Assembly (NCBI GenBank): GCA_930633525.1
Contig: CAKNFP010000001.1
Location: forward strand, 310,001-374,000
DNA length: 64,000 bases
DNA from: Hyphomicrobiales bacterium
Lineage (GTDB): Bacteria; Pseudomonadota; Alphaproteobacteria; Rhizobiales; Beijerinckiaceae
Direction of reading: 5' to 3'
Notes under the pieces: generated by a model
The model's database searches: none
What the model saw: only the letters and a program-made list of their open reading frames with translations
What the model was told of the DNA's origin: nothing
Shown: positions 36,486 to 44,709 of the stretch, piece by piece
Layout of the letters: every line of letters starts with the position of its first letter
Position numbering within the stretch: the first letter of the stretch is position 1
Position numbers and translations under genes: made by a program

Positions 36486-37385
36486 ATGCATAAGCATCGT
36501 CTCTCGATACCACCCCTTGCAGCCCTGACGGCCTTCGAGGCGGCTGCGCGCCACGGCAGCTTCACCAAGGCGGCCGAGGAGCTCAACCTCACCCAGGGCG
36601 CGGTCAGCCGTCAGGTGGCCCTGATCGAGGACCAGCTTGGCCTCAAGCTGTTCGAGCGGGTACGTCAGCGCGTGACGCTGACCCCGGCCGGCGCCGCCTA
36701 TGCCGCTGATATTCGCGACAGTCTCCGGCAGCTTTCGGCCGCGACCATCAATGCCATGGCCTTTCGTGGCACGGGCGGCGTATTGAACCTTGCGATTCTG
36801 CCGACCTTCGGGACGCGCTGGCTCATTCCGCGCCTTCCGGGATTTTTCCAGGCCTATCCCGGTGTCACCGTCAATTTCGCCACGCGTCTCGTGCCCTTCG
36901 ATTTCAAGCCGGAAGGGCTCGACGCGGCGATCCATTTCGGCGATCCGGTCTGGCCCGGGGCGCGGCTCCACCGCCTGATGGGCGAGGTCATCGTGCCCGT
37001 CGCCAGCCCGGAGATGATCGCGCGGTTCCGGCTCCGGGAGCCCGCCGATCTCCTCAGCGTGCCGCTGCTGCAGCAGGCGACACGTCCGCATGCCTGGAAG
37101 AACTGGTTGCAGGCGCAGGGACTGCCGACGGAAAGTGCGTTGATGGGGCCGCGCTTCGAGCAGTTCGCCATGGTCGCGCAGGCCGCCTGCGCGGGCCTCG
37201 GCGCCGCCATCGTCCCGCATTTCCTGGTGGAAGACGAGATCCGCTCGGGCGCGTTGGTCGTGCCCTTCGAGCGGCCTTTGATAAGCAACGAGGCCTATTA
37301 TCTCGTCTACCCGGAGGAAAAAGCCGAGCGCCCGGCCGTGGTCGCCTTCCGGGAGTGGCTTCTCGCGCAATGCGCGGAGCCTTGA
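36486..37385 (+). CDS. LysR family transcriptional regulator (GcvA-like)
   Basis: This 299-residue regulator has an N-terminal winged helix (PLAALTAFEAAARHGSFTKAAEELNLTQGAVSRQVALIEDQLGLKLFER). A periplasmic-binding-fold effector domain follows, containing NLAILPTFGTRWLIPRLPGFFQ and the GcvA-group DAAIHFGD segment. It is transcribed away from the lysine/glutarate genes, the classical LysR arrangement. The inducer is unknown, but an intermediate of that pathway is a reasonable guess. It converges with the fumarylacetoacetase-family gene. Confidence 0.92.
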   Translation: MHKHRLSIPPLAALTAFEAAARHGSFTKAAEELNLTQGAVSRQVALIEDQLGLKLFERVRQRVTLTPAGAAYAADIRDSLRQLSAATINAMAFRGTGGVLNLAILPTFGTRWLIPRLPGFFQAYPGVTVNFATRLVPFDFKPEGLDAAIHFGDPVWPGARLHRLMGEVIVPVASPEMIARFRLREPADLLSVPLLQQATRPHAWKNWLQAQGLPTESALMGPRFEQFAMVAQAACAGLGAAIVPHFLVEDEIRSGALVVPFERPLISNEAYYLVYPEEKAERPAVVAFREWLLAQCAEP

Positions 37386-37479
37386 GCGCTCGCCGCTGGC
37401 AAGCTCCATGAAAGGCCGAGTATCGCGGCCTCTCATGAATTCAGTTCATGAAAGGGGAGCTGTGATGGCAGCCCGCTTC

Positions 37480-38694
37480 TTAAAGAAGCCCGCGCCCCGC
37501 GAGATTGCGCATCAGATCGGCGAAGCCGAAGCTCCATGGCTCGCAGCGATCCGTATGACGGATGCGGTTGACGAGCCGGCCGAGCTGGGGCGTGGCGATG
37601 GTGACGATGTCGTCCTGCTTGTGCGTGAAGCCCTTGCCGGGTGCGTCGCGATCCTCCACCGGCGCGAAGAGGGTGCCGAGGAAGAGTACCGCCCCGTCGG
37701 GGTAGTGGTGGTGCTTGCCGAGCATCTGTCCGACGAGATCGGCGGGGTCACGGCTGATCTTCTCGATGGTGGAGAAGCCATCGAGCCGGAAGCCTTCCGG
37801 CCCCTCGACGGTCAGCGTGACGTTCATGCGGCGGATGTCGTCCAGCGTGAAGTCGGCGTCGAAGAAGCGCAGGAAAGGCCCGATCGCGCAGCTCGCGTTG
37901 TTGTCCTTGGCCTTCGACAGGAGAAGCGCCGACCGGCCCTCGACGTCGCGCAGATTGACATCGTTGCCGAGCGTCGCGCCGACGATGCGGCCAGTGGAAG
38001 CCACCGCGAGTACCACCTCAGGCTCTGGATTGTTCCAGGTGGACATGGGGTGGATGCCCGCGTCCATGCCGGTGCCAACAGCGGAAAGCGGCTGGGCCTT
38101 GGTGAAAATTTCCGCATCCGGGCCTATGCCGACTTCCAGATACTGGCTCCAGGCGCCCTGGGCGAGCAGCACCTCCTTGAGGCGCATGGCTTCCGGGGAG
38201 CCGGGTTTGAGCTTGGCAAAGTCCTCGCCGACCAGGCTCACGATCTCGGTGCGGATGGCGGCAGCGGCGGTGGCGTCGCCGCGTGCGCGCTCCTCGATCA
38301 CGCGTTCCAGCATCGACACCGCGAAGGTCACGCCCGCGGCCTTGATGGCCTGCAGATCGATGGGGGCGAGCAGCCAGGGCTCGGAGGAATCGCGCCCGTC
38401 CGGGATGGTGTTCGTGAGCAGGGAGTCGAGCGGTCCCAGCGGCTCGCCATCGGCCTGGCGCAGGGCCTCGGCCGGATCGGCGGCTTCGCACAGATCGCGC
38501 ATCGTGGGGAATTCGGCGGTGATGTCGATGAGTTCGCCGTCGCGGACGGCGACGATAGACGGGCCGCCGACATCCGGATGGAAGACGCGGCCGGCCAGCG
38601 CCGCCTTGCCCGCGTCATCGGGAAGGGTGGACGCGAGTGTGACACGGCTGCGCATCGCCGCATCATGTGTCTGATGTCCTGAAGTCGCTGTCAT
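37480..38694 (-). CDS. Fumarylacetoacetate hydrolase family protein
   Basis: This 404-residue FAH-superfamily protein has the fold's metal-binding acidic residues in NPEPEVVLAVASTGRIVGATLGNDVNLRD and the tail segment LFLGTLFAP. It also has a longer N-terminal part with VTFAVSMLERVIEERARGD. Family members hydrolyse or decarboxylate 2-oxo acids, or remove water from 2-keto-3-deoxy sugars. The substrate here is not evident. A GTG one codon earlier is an alternative start. It lies next to the lysine/glutarate cluster, but no coupling shows that it belongs there. Confidence 0.82.
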   Translation of the reverse strand: MTATSGHQTHDAAMRSRVTLASTLPDDAGKAALAGRVFHPDVGGPSIVAVRDGELIDITAEFPTMRDLCEAADPAEALRQADGEPLGPLDSLLTNTIPDGRDSSEPWLLAPIDLQAIKAAGVTFAVSMLERVIEERARGDATAAAAIRTEIVSLVGEDFAKLKPGSPEAMRLKEVLLAQGAWSQYLEVGIGPDAEIFTKAQPLSAVGTGMDAGIHPMSTWNNPEPEVVLAVASTGRIVGATLGNDVNLRDVEGRSALLLSKAKDNNASCAIGPFLRFFDADFTLDDIRRMNVTLTVEGPEGFRLDGFSTIEKISRDPADLVGQMLGKHHHYPDGAVLFLGTLFAPVEDRDAPGKGFTHKQDDIVTIATPQLGRLVNRIRHTDRCEPWSFGFADLMRNLAGRGLL

Positions 38695-39061
38695 CACTCA
38701 TCCATCCCATGCTGACCGGCCGGCATGCCTGGCTGGGTTTTCATTGCGTCGATCCGCGGTCATCTCCACCGCGCGATACCTGACGGCATCCATGCGGTGA
38801 TCGGTCGTCAGGGTCAAGCCAGAAGGATTTTTGCGGTGCAATATTGAAGATGCGGCAAGCAAGGGGTGCCGCGGGCCATGCGTGAGGTGCAGCCCTGCCC
38901 GTCACAAGCCATATTTCGCGAGTTTCCGGGCCCTTCGCTGCGAAATATGACCGGGTGGTGCTGCAACGCACTAGAAGTTTGTGCGTCGCAGCATTAAAGA
39001 TGAGTCGTGGATCGTCGCATTGGCGATGATCGCAATACATTGATGTTTCGGAGTAGGATCG
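38695..39061. other. 367-bp divergent intergenic region with nested inverted repeats
   Basis: No gene was recognised between the FAH-family gene and the small rightward gene. The right half carries two consecutive long inverted repeats, so it may hold regulatory sites or a small structured RNA. Confidence 0.55.
38910..38994. repeat. Two tandem inverted repeats (possible structured RNA)
   Basis: CATATTTCGC (38910-38919) pairs perfectly with GCGAAATATG (38940-38949). Then GTGCTGCAACGCAC (38958-38971) pairs with GTGCGTCGCAGCAT (38981-38994) at 12 of 14 positions. The two hairpins are eight bases apart and do not resemble the palindrome families elsewhere in the window. Confidence 0.6.
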
Positions 39062-39370
39062 TTGAAAGCGAGAACAGAGCAGCCCCCACGCATTTTGCGT
39101 CCTCGGCATGAGCCCCCGACCATTCGGGAAGCCTTCGAGGCGGCGATGGACCTGGCCGATCGCTTCGAAGATCGGATCAGTATCGCCGCAGGCCTCATGG
39201 GGTGTAGCGAGGAAGAAGTCCGTGAGCAGGCCATCGCCTTCAAGGCAACCGTGACCCGTCCGCGGCTCTCCATCTCCGTTCCCCAGGCGTCGTCGCCACG
39301 CTCCCGCACCATGGCACCCCGCCGCGAGGTTATTGTCGAGCGTGTCCGCCCGCGCATGATCATGCGCTAA
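39062..39370 (+). CDS. Small conserved-looking protein of unknown function
   Basis: This 102-residue protein begins at TTG; the site GGAGTAGGA lies just upstream. The middle (about residues 20-60) reads as a compact helical domain: TIREAFEAAMDLADRFEDRI and AAGLMGCSEEEVREQAI. The last 35 residues are basic (RSRTMAPRREVIVERVRPRMIMR in part). Codon use fits a real gene, and a strong terminator follows, supporting transcription. It could bind nucleic acid, given the basic tail, but no family was recognised. Confidence 0.62.
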   Translation: MKARTEQPPRILRPRHEPPTIREAFEAAMDLADRFEDRISIAAGLMGCSEEEVREQAIAFKATVTRPRLSISVPQASSPRSRTMAPRREVIVERVRPRMIMR

Positions 39371-39385
39371 GCCCCTGAAATTTCG

Positions 39386-39416
39386 TGCCTCTGCGTGTCA
39401 TCGCAGAGGCATGTGT
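39386..39416 (+). terminator. Intrinsic terminator after the small rightward gene
   Basis: TGCCTCTGCG and CGCAGAGGCA form a ten-base-pair perfect stem with a six-base loop, followed by TGTGTTTTC. It starts 16 bases past the stop codon. Confidence 0.85.
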
Positions 39417-39459
39417 TTTCGCGCTGCCCGGTATGATGCGATAAGCCGGCGGGCGGCGC

Positions 39460-39798
39460 CTACCAGAATTCATCGCGCCAGTCGCAGCGCCCGTCCGCAA
39501 TCTTGAAGTCGGGCGGATCGCACGGATTTGTATCACGCGGGCACCAGGGGCGGCATTGCTGCGGTACGGCCTGGCGGTTGCGATATACCTTTTTCTTCTT
39601 TTTCTGCTGCGTTTTGATCAGCACAACCGCGCCGCTATTCCCCTCGAACAGCGCCGTCCCGGCCGTGCTCGCGGCTGCGTGGCCTTCCATGCCAAGGCCG
39701 GCGCCGACGAGAAGAAGCCCCGCCCCAAGCATCGCGATTCCGGTTCTGCCGCAAATGGCGCGCAGGCCAAGGCCGTGGACTTCGCTGAGTTCGGACAT
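39460..39798 (-). CDS. Small exported Lys- and Cys-rich protein, unknown function
   Basis: This 112-residue protein starts at an ATG with an excellent GAGGAGGG site. An N-terminal hydrophobic segment (IAMLGAGLLLVGAGLGM) with AHAAA-like cleavage residues predicts export. The mature part is short: after VVLIKTQQ comes a run of five lysines, then VYRNRQAVPQQ and a cysteine-bearing tail CRPWCPRDTNPC ending GRCDWRDEFW. Four cysteines suggest disulfides or metal binding. No family was recognised. A longer frame upstream lacks a ribosome site. Confidence 0.65.
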   Translation of the reverse strand: MSELSEVHGLGLRAICGRTGIAMLGAGLLLVGAGLGMEGHAAASTAGTALFEGNSGAVVLIKTQQKKKKKVYRNRQAVPQQCRPWCPRDTNPCDPPDFKIADGRCDWRDEFW

Positions 39799-39948
39799 CC
39801 TGCCCTCCTCTGGACATCGCGTATCGAACGCGGTGTCCATCGATAACCGCGAAAGGCGGCGGAGCGTTCCGGCAAAGGCCGCCGAAGCCGCGCTAAGGGA
39901 TCCCCGGCAGGATGATGCGAGCCCCGGGAGAACGGCGTGAACAGTCAT

Positions 39949-40048
39949 GTGTCATCCCGGCGTCGCGGAGCGACGGGACCGAGCGTCTTTGATCCATGAG
40001 GCGATGGATTCCCTTCCCCCAGGCCTGGGCCTTCGCCGGGAATGACAC
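39949..40048. repeat. 100-bp element with inverted ends
   Basis: The ends GTGTCATCCCGGCG and CGCCGGGAATGACAC are near-perfect inverted repeats (one extra base). The inside has a further small palindrome (GTCGC GGAGCGAC). Elements starting with GTCATtCCCGG are common in Hyphomicrobiales genomes; no coding capacity is seen. Confidence 0.75.
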
Positions 40049-40112
40049 GGAGGAGCGGGGCCGGATCTCCGCCGCATGGTCCCGCTATCCCAATTTCCTT
40101 GGACGCCGCGAA

Positions 40113-40160
40113 GATCCCTTCCTTCAGGGGAGGCGCGCGCCGCAGGCGCCTGCGGGTGCA
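40113..40160 (-). repeat. Degenerate family-2 palindrome, copy K (inverted)
   Basis: GATCCCTTCCTTCAGGGGAGG followed by GCGCGCGCCGCAGGCGCCTGCGGGTG resembles copies G and I, with several substitutions. It faces copy J across about 60 bases. Confidence 0.55.
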
Positions 40161-40221
40161 GACCTCGCCGGAGGACGGCAACACCTGAATGGCCGGCGGA
40201 GTATCGCTCCCGGCCTCGTGA

Positions 40222-40274
40222 CCCCACCCGAACCTCGCTGGCGCGAGGCCACTGTCCTCTGGAGGGGAGGGATC
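40222..40274 (+). repeat. Family-2 palindrome, copy J
   Basis: CCCCACCCG, a CCTCGC/GCGAGG hairpin, CCACTGTCCTC and GAGGGGAGGGATC follow the layout of copies F and H. With copy K it repeats the inverted arrangement seen around the nuclease gene at 33 kb, but with no gene between. Confidence 0.75.
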
Positions 40275-40339
40275 AGGGGCGGCTGCCGGGAACAGTGCAT
40301 AATGTCAGCTGTTCCTTGCCACGCGCTGCACCCTCGGCC

Positions 40340-41524
40340 TCATGTCTCGATCGTCGTCCAGCGCCCGTCGTTGCGCGAGGAGGCGACTGCGGCCTCGATG
40401 AAGGCCATGCCGGCAACGCCGTCCGCGATGGTTGGAAACACCACCTCGGCGGGCAGCGCGGCGCCCGCCTGCCTCGCACGGATGGCGCGCGCAACCTCCG
40501 AATAAATGGTCGCGAAGGCCTCCAGATAACCCTCCGGATGCCCGGATGGCACGCGCGTGACGCGCGCGGCCGACGCATTCGCGCCCGGCGCACCACGCGC
40601 GATGATGCGCGGCGGCTCGCCGAGCGGCGACCATCTGAGCTGGTTGGGATGCTCCTGCGCCCATTCCAGCCCACCCTTCTCGCCGTAGATGCGGATGCGC
40701 AGGCCGTTCTCGTTGCCGGGCGCGACCTGGCTTGCCCAGAGCGTGCCACGCGCGCCGCTGGCGTAGCGCAGGTTGACCTGGACATTGTCGTCGAGCCGCC
40801 GGCCGGGGACGAAGCTGGTCAATTCCGCGCTCAGGGCGACAGGATCGAGCCCGCTCATGAAATGGGCGAGCTGATAGGCGTGGGTGCCGATGTCGCCGAT
40901 GGCACCGCCGGCGCCGGACTGCGCCGGGTCCGTGCGCCAGGCGGCCTGCTTCTGGCCGCTCTGCTCGATCGGCTCGCTCAGCCAGTCCTGGGCATATTCA
41001 ACCTGGATGACGCGGACGGCGCCGAGCTCGCCCGCGGCGATCATGGCGCGCGCCTGCCGCACCATGGGGTAGCCGGAATAGTTGTAGGTGACGGCGAAGA
41101 TGACACCGCTTTTCGCGGCGGCTTCCCGCAGTGCCAGTGCCTCCGCGAGGCTCGTGGCCAGCGGCTTGTCGCAGATGACATGGATGCCTTGCTCGAGGAA
41201 GGCGAGCGCCGCCGGCGCATGCCGGTGGTTCGGTGTGACGATCGAAACGGCGTCGATGCCATCAGGCCGGGCCGCTTCCGCCTGCGCCATGGTCGCGAAG
41301 TCGGGATAGGTGCGGGCGGGATCGAGCCCGAGCGCGGCGCCTGAGCGCAGGGATTTCTCGGGCGTCGAGGAGAGCGCACCCGCCACGAAATCATAGTCGC
41401 CGTCGAGGCGGGCCGCCATGCGGTGGACGGCGCCGATGAAGGCACCCTCGCCACCGCCGACCATGCCGAGGCGTATGCGGTGGGGGGCAGTCACCGCGCC
41501 GGCTTTCTGCGTCGCGTCGATCAT
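40340..41524 (-). CDS. Gfo/Idh/MocA family NAD(P)-dependent oxidoreductase
   Basis: This 394-residue sugar-type dehydrogenase has an N-terminal Rossmann motif (RLGMVGGGEGAFIGAVH) and a CDKPLA segment in place of the usual EKP. The C-terminal GDIGTHAYQLAHFMSGLDP segment carries the catalytic His-containing pattern. It begins with an ATGA overlap on the upstream isomerase gene and is the last gene of the sugar operon. It would oxidise or reduce the sugar imported by the ABC transporter; the sugar is unknown. Confidence 0.9.
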   Translation of the reverse strand: MIDATQKAGAVTAPHRIRLGMVGGGEGAFIGAVHRMAARLDGDYDFVAGALSSTPEKSLRSGAALGLDPARTYPDFATMAQAEAARPDGIDAVSIVTPNHRHAPAALAFLEQGIHVICDKPLATSLAEALALREAAAKSGVIFAVTYNYSGYPMVRQARAMIAAGELGAVRVIQVEYAQDWLSEPIEQSGQKQAAWRTDPAQSGAGGAIGDIGTHAYQLAHFMSGLDPVALSAELTSFVPGRRLDDNVQVNLRYASGARGTLWASQVAPGNENGLRIRIYGEKGGLEWAQEHPNQLRWSPLGEPPRIIARGAPGANASAARVTRVPSGHPEGYLEAFATIYSEVARAIRARQAGAALPAEVVFPTIADGVAGMAFIEAAVASSRNDGRWTTIET

Positions 41525-42570
41525 GGCTTCAGCCCCAGCAGCTTGCGGTTGGTGGACTTGTCGCTCTGGCTCGCGGCGAAATCGTCGAACATGCGCTCGG
41601 AGCGCTTGATCATGTGGCTGAGGATAAAGGGCGCGCCTTCGGAGGCGCCCTGTTCCGGGTCCTTCAGCGCGCATTCCCATTCGACGACGGCCCAGCCCTC
41701 GTAGTCGTATTGGGCGAGCTTCGAGAAGATCGAGGCGAAGTCCACTTGCCCATCGCCCGGCGAGCGGAACCGGCCGGGACGCTCCACCCAGCCCTGGTAG
41801 CCGCCGTAGACACCGGAGCGGCCGGTCGGGTTGAACTCCGCGTCCTTCACGTGAAAGGCGCGTATGCGGTCATGGTAGATGTCGATGAAGGCGAGATAAT
41901 CGAGCGCCTGCAGCACGAAATGCGACGGATCGTAGAGGATGGACGCGCGCGGGTGATTGTCGACCGCCTCCAAAAAGCGCTCGAAGGTGACGCCGTCGTG
42001 CAGGTCCTCGCCCGGATGGATCTCGTAGGCAAGATCGACACCGGCTTCCTCGAACGCGTCGAGGATGGGCTTCCAGCGGCGCGCGAGCTCCGTGAAGGCT
42101 TCCTCCACGAGGCCGTTGGGGCGCTGCGGCCACGGATACATATAGGGCCAGGCGAGCGCCCCCGAAAACGTGGCGTGGGCATCAAGCCCGAGACGGCGCG
42201 AGGCCTGCGCGGCGAGCTTGAGCTGATCGACGGCCCAGGCTTGGCGTGCCTCGGGTTTGCCGCGCACCTCCGGAGGGGAGAAGGCGTCGAACATCAGGTC
42301 GTAGGCTGGATGGACGGCGACGAGCTGACCCTGCAGATGGGTTGACAGCTCGGTGACGACGAGGCCGTGCTTGTCGAGCAGGGCGCGGATGTCGTCGCAG
42401 TAGGCCTGTGATTCCGCAGCCTTCTTCAGATCGAAGATGGCTGCGTCCTTCGTGGGGATCTGCACGCCGGCATAGCCATGACCGGCCGCCCAGCCGGCGA
42501 GGCCATCGAGCGTGTTGAAGGGCGGACTGTCCCCGACGAACTGGGCAAGAAAGATGGCTGGGCCCTTCAT
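41521..42570 (-). CDS. Sugar phosphate isomerase/epimerase (AP-endonuclease-2 fold)
   Basis: This 349-residue TIM-barrel protein has metal-binding segments of the IolE/IolH-like group: YEIHPGEDLHDG, LYDPSHFVLQ, FHVKDAEFNPTGRSGVYGG and VVEWECAL. Members isomerise or epimerise free sugars, keto-inositols or dehydrate them. It overlaps the dehydrogenase gene by four bases, and both lie downstream of the LacI gene in one operon. The ribosome site is weak (AGGAGG is present 10 bases upstream as AAGGAGGACG). Confidence 0.9.
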   Translation of the reverse strand: MKGPAIFLAQFVGDSPPFNTLDGLAGWAAGHGYAGVQIPTKDAAIFDLKKAAESQAYCDDIRALLDKHGLVVTELSTHLQGQLVAVHPAYDLMFDAFSPPEVRGKPEARQAWAVDQLKLAAQASRRLGLDAHATFSGALAWPYMYPWPQRPNGLVEEAFTELARRWKPILDAFEEAGVDLAYEIHPGEDLHDGVTFERFLEAVDNHPRASILYDPSHFVLQALDYLAFIDIYHDRIRAFHVKDAEFNPTGRSGVYGGYQGWVERPGRFRSPGDGQVDFASIFSKLAQYDYEGWAVVEWECALKDPEQGASEGAPFILSHMIKRSERMFDDFAASQSDKSTNRKLLGLKP

Positions 42571-42640
42571 GATGTCGTCCTCCTTCGTTCAACGGACTTG
42601 CCTTCAACCGGCTTGCCGCCTCAATATTCGCCGGCTTCCG

Positions 42641-43738
42641 TCACGCGGATGATGCACGTCCGTGCGAAGGCGCCGGCCTTGCGATGCTGTGTTTGGGGCC
42701 GGTAGAACCCCGGATAATCAGGCGTGTTTCCATCAGGATATCCGGTGTCGTCACCGGTGGCGCGTCCGACAGCATTGCGATCATCTGTGCCATAGCCTGC
42801 CGGCCGATCTCGAAACGCGGCTGATGGACGGTCGTGAGCGGCGGCTCGAAGGCATCCGCCAGGACGATGTCATCGAAGCCGACGACGGAGATGTCGGCGG
42901 GTACGTGAAGCCCGCGCGCCCTGAGTTCGCTGATGGCGCCGACGGCCATCTGGTCGCTGGCCGCGAAGAGGGCGGTGAAGGCGGTGCCCGCCTCGAACAG
43001 TTGTCGCACGGCGCGACGTCCCGCCGCGAGGCTGAAATCGCCCTTGATGACCAGGGCATCATCCTCTGCGATGCCGTGTTCGGACAGCGCGGCCTGATAG
43101 CCGGCGAGCCTGTCGAGGGCCAGTCGCTCCGGCATCGGGCCGGTAATATGGGCGATGCGCTTGTGCCCGAGGCCGATCAGATGGCTCACGGCCTCGCGGG
43201 AGGCCGAAAAATTGTCGATCTTGACGGTCGGCAGGGCGACATCGGGAAAAGTCTCGAGCGCGATGACGATCGGCGGCAAGCGCGGGATTTCCGCTTTCAG
43301 CGCTTCCGGGAAGCGGCCGATCATCAGGATGAGGCCGTCGGCGTGGCGGGCGCGAACGGTGTCGATATAGTGCTGGATACGCTGGTCGTCGTCGCGGGCA
43401 TCCCCCATCAACACGCTGTAGCCGGCCTCGACAGCCGCTTCCTCCACACCCTTGTAGATCTCCAGATAGAACGGGTTGGAGATGTCGCGCACCAGGAGGA
43501 TGACAGTGCGGCTCGCCCGGCTGCGCAGGTTGCGCGCCTGTGAATTCGGCACGAAGCCGGTTGCCGCGACGGCCTCCATGATGCGCTGCCGCGTCTCCAG
43601 CTGCACCTTGTCCGGCCGTTGCAGGGCTCGCGACACCGTCGCCGTGGAAACGCCTGCGAGTTTCGCGACGGTAGCAAGAGTAGGAGCGCCCCTCGTTGGT
43701 GCGCCGGTCGTTGCTTTGCCCCTGGTTGGTGTGGCCAT
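42641..43738 (-). CDS. LacI family transcriptional regulator
   Basis: This 365-residue regulator has an N-terminal helix-turn-helix and hinge (PTLATVAKLAGVSTATVSRALQRPDKV, then RNLRSRASRTV). A sugar-binding domain follows, with VRDISNPFY, GLGHKRIAHITGP and DISVVGFDDIVLADAFEPPLTTV. It starts with an 18-residue Thr/Gly/Arg-rich extension that is unusual for the family. It sits inside the operon it presumably controls, 17 bases after the second permease gene. Its likely operator is the palindrome upstream of the binding-protein gene. Confidence 0.93.
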   Translation of the reverse strand: MATPTRGKATTGAPTRGAPTLATVAKLAGVSTATVSRALQRPDKVQLETRQRIMEAVAATGFVPNSQARNLRSRASRTVILLVRDISNPFYLEIYKGVEEAAVEAGYSVLMGDARDDDQRIQHYIDTVRARHADGLILMIGRFPEALKAEIPRLPPIVIALETFPDVALPTVKIDNFSASREAVSHLIGLGHKRIAHITGPMPERLALDRLAGYQAALSEHGIAEDDALVIKGDFSLAAGRRAVRQLFEAGTAFTALFAASDQMAVGAISELRARGLHVPADISVVGFDDIVLADAFEPPLTTVHQPRFEIGRQAMAQMIAMLSDAPPVTTPDILMETRLIIRGSTGPKHSIARPAPSHGRASSA

Positions 43739-43755
43739 CGCGAGCCCGTTGTCCT

Positions 43756-44709
43756 TTATACGCGCAAGCGGCCCTGGCGCCCGTAGAGCAGCATGAGCAC
43801 AAGCAGCGTCATGCCGAAGATGATCTGCCGGCCATAGTTTTCGAGCTGCAGGGTCGTCAGGACGCTTTGCAGCAGGACCAGCGCCACCGCCCCGAGAACG
43901 GTGCCGATGTAGCCGCCCGCGCCGCCCGCCAGCGACGTGCCGCCGATGACCACGGCGATGATCGACGACAGGACATACTGATCGCCGACGCTGATGAAGG
44001 AATTGCCGGTGTAGCCGATGACGCAGACGCCGGTGAGGCCGGCGAAGAAGCCGGACAATCCGTAGAGCAGGCAGCGGATGCGGTTCACCGGCAGGCCGAC
44101 CAGCATCGCCGCGCGTTCATTGGCGCCGATGGCGTAGACCGCGAAGCCGAAGGCGGTGCGTCTCAGCAGGAAGGTGAGGCCGATGGCAATGATGGCCCAG
44201 ACGAAGAGGATGCCCGGCAGGCCCAGGATAACAGGGCGATTGATGAAGGCCATCAATGCCGGCGCCGCGTTGCCTGAGGGAATGCCCTGCGAATAGACGA
44301 CGAGCCCGCCTTGGACGATCGCTGTCATGCCGAGCGTCATGACGAGCGGCGGGATGCGCACAAGCGTGACGCCGAGACCATTGATGATCCCGATGAGGAA
44401 GGTCACAGCGGTCGCGGCGAGGATGGCGGGCAGGATCGCCGTGTTGGCTCCGGCCATGATGTTGCCGGCGATGACGGCGCCCAGCGAGATCATCGGCCCG
44501 ACCGAGAGATCGATGCCCTCGCGTCCGCCGAGGATGACGAGGTTCTGCCCGGCCGCGACGATGCCGAGGATCGCGGCGACGGTAAGAAGCCGCACGATCT
44601 GATCGCCGCGCGCAAAGCCCGGTGACAGGGTCTCGCCGATGGCCAGCAGGGCGAGGATGGCAATGGCCGCCAGCGTCAGGGGATTGGTGAGCAGGGATTT
44701 CAATCTCAT
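43756..44709 (-). CDS. Sugar ABC transporter permease (second)
   Basis: This 317-residue RbsC-type permease has about nine hydrophobic segments and the conserved NLVILGGREGIDLSVGPMISLGAV segment near residue 60. The EAA-like loop is seen as AIGANERAAMLVGLPVNRIR. The frame extends far upstream, but only across the previous genes in the wrong frame. The ATG used overlaps the first permease's stop (ATGA). It forms a heterodimeric channel with the neighbouring permease. Confidence 0.93.
   Translation of the reverse strand: MRLKSLLTNPLTLAAIAILALLAIGETLSPGFARGDQIVRLLTVAAILGIVAAGQNLVILGGREGIDLSVGPMISLGAVIAGNIMAGANTAILPAILAATAVTFLIGIINGLGVTLVRIPPLVMTLGMTAIVQGGLVVYSQGIPSGNAAPALMAFINRPVILGLPGILFVWAIIAIGLTFLLRRTAFGFAVYAIGANERAAMLVGLPVNRIRCLLYGLSGFFAGLTGVCVIGYTGNSFISVGDQYVLSSIIAVVIGGTSLAGGAGGYIGTVLGAVALVLLQSVLTTLQLENYGRQIIFGMTLLVLMLLYGRQGRLRV

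Larger units (their letters stand above)
39799..40339. other. 541-bp repeat-rich intergenic region
   Basis: No gene was recognised. The stretch holds a 100-bp inverted-repeat element, a degenerate family-2 palindrome and a clearer family-2 palindrome in opposite orientation, each listed separately. Confidence 0.7.
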
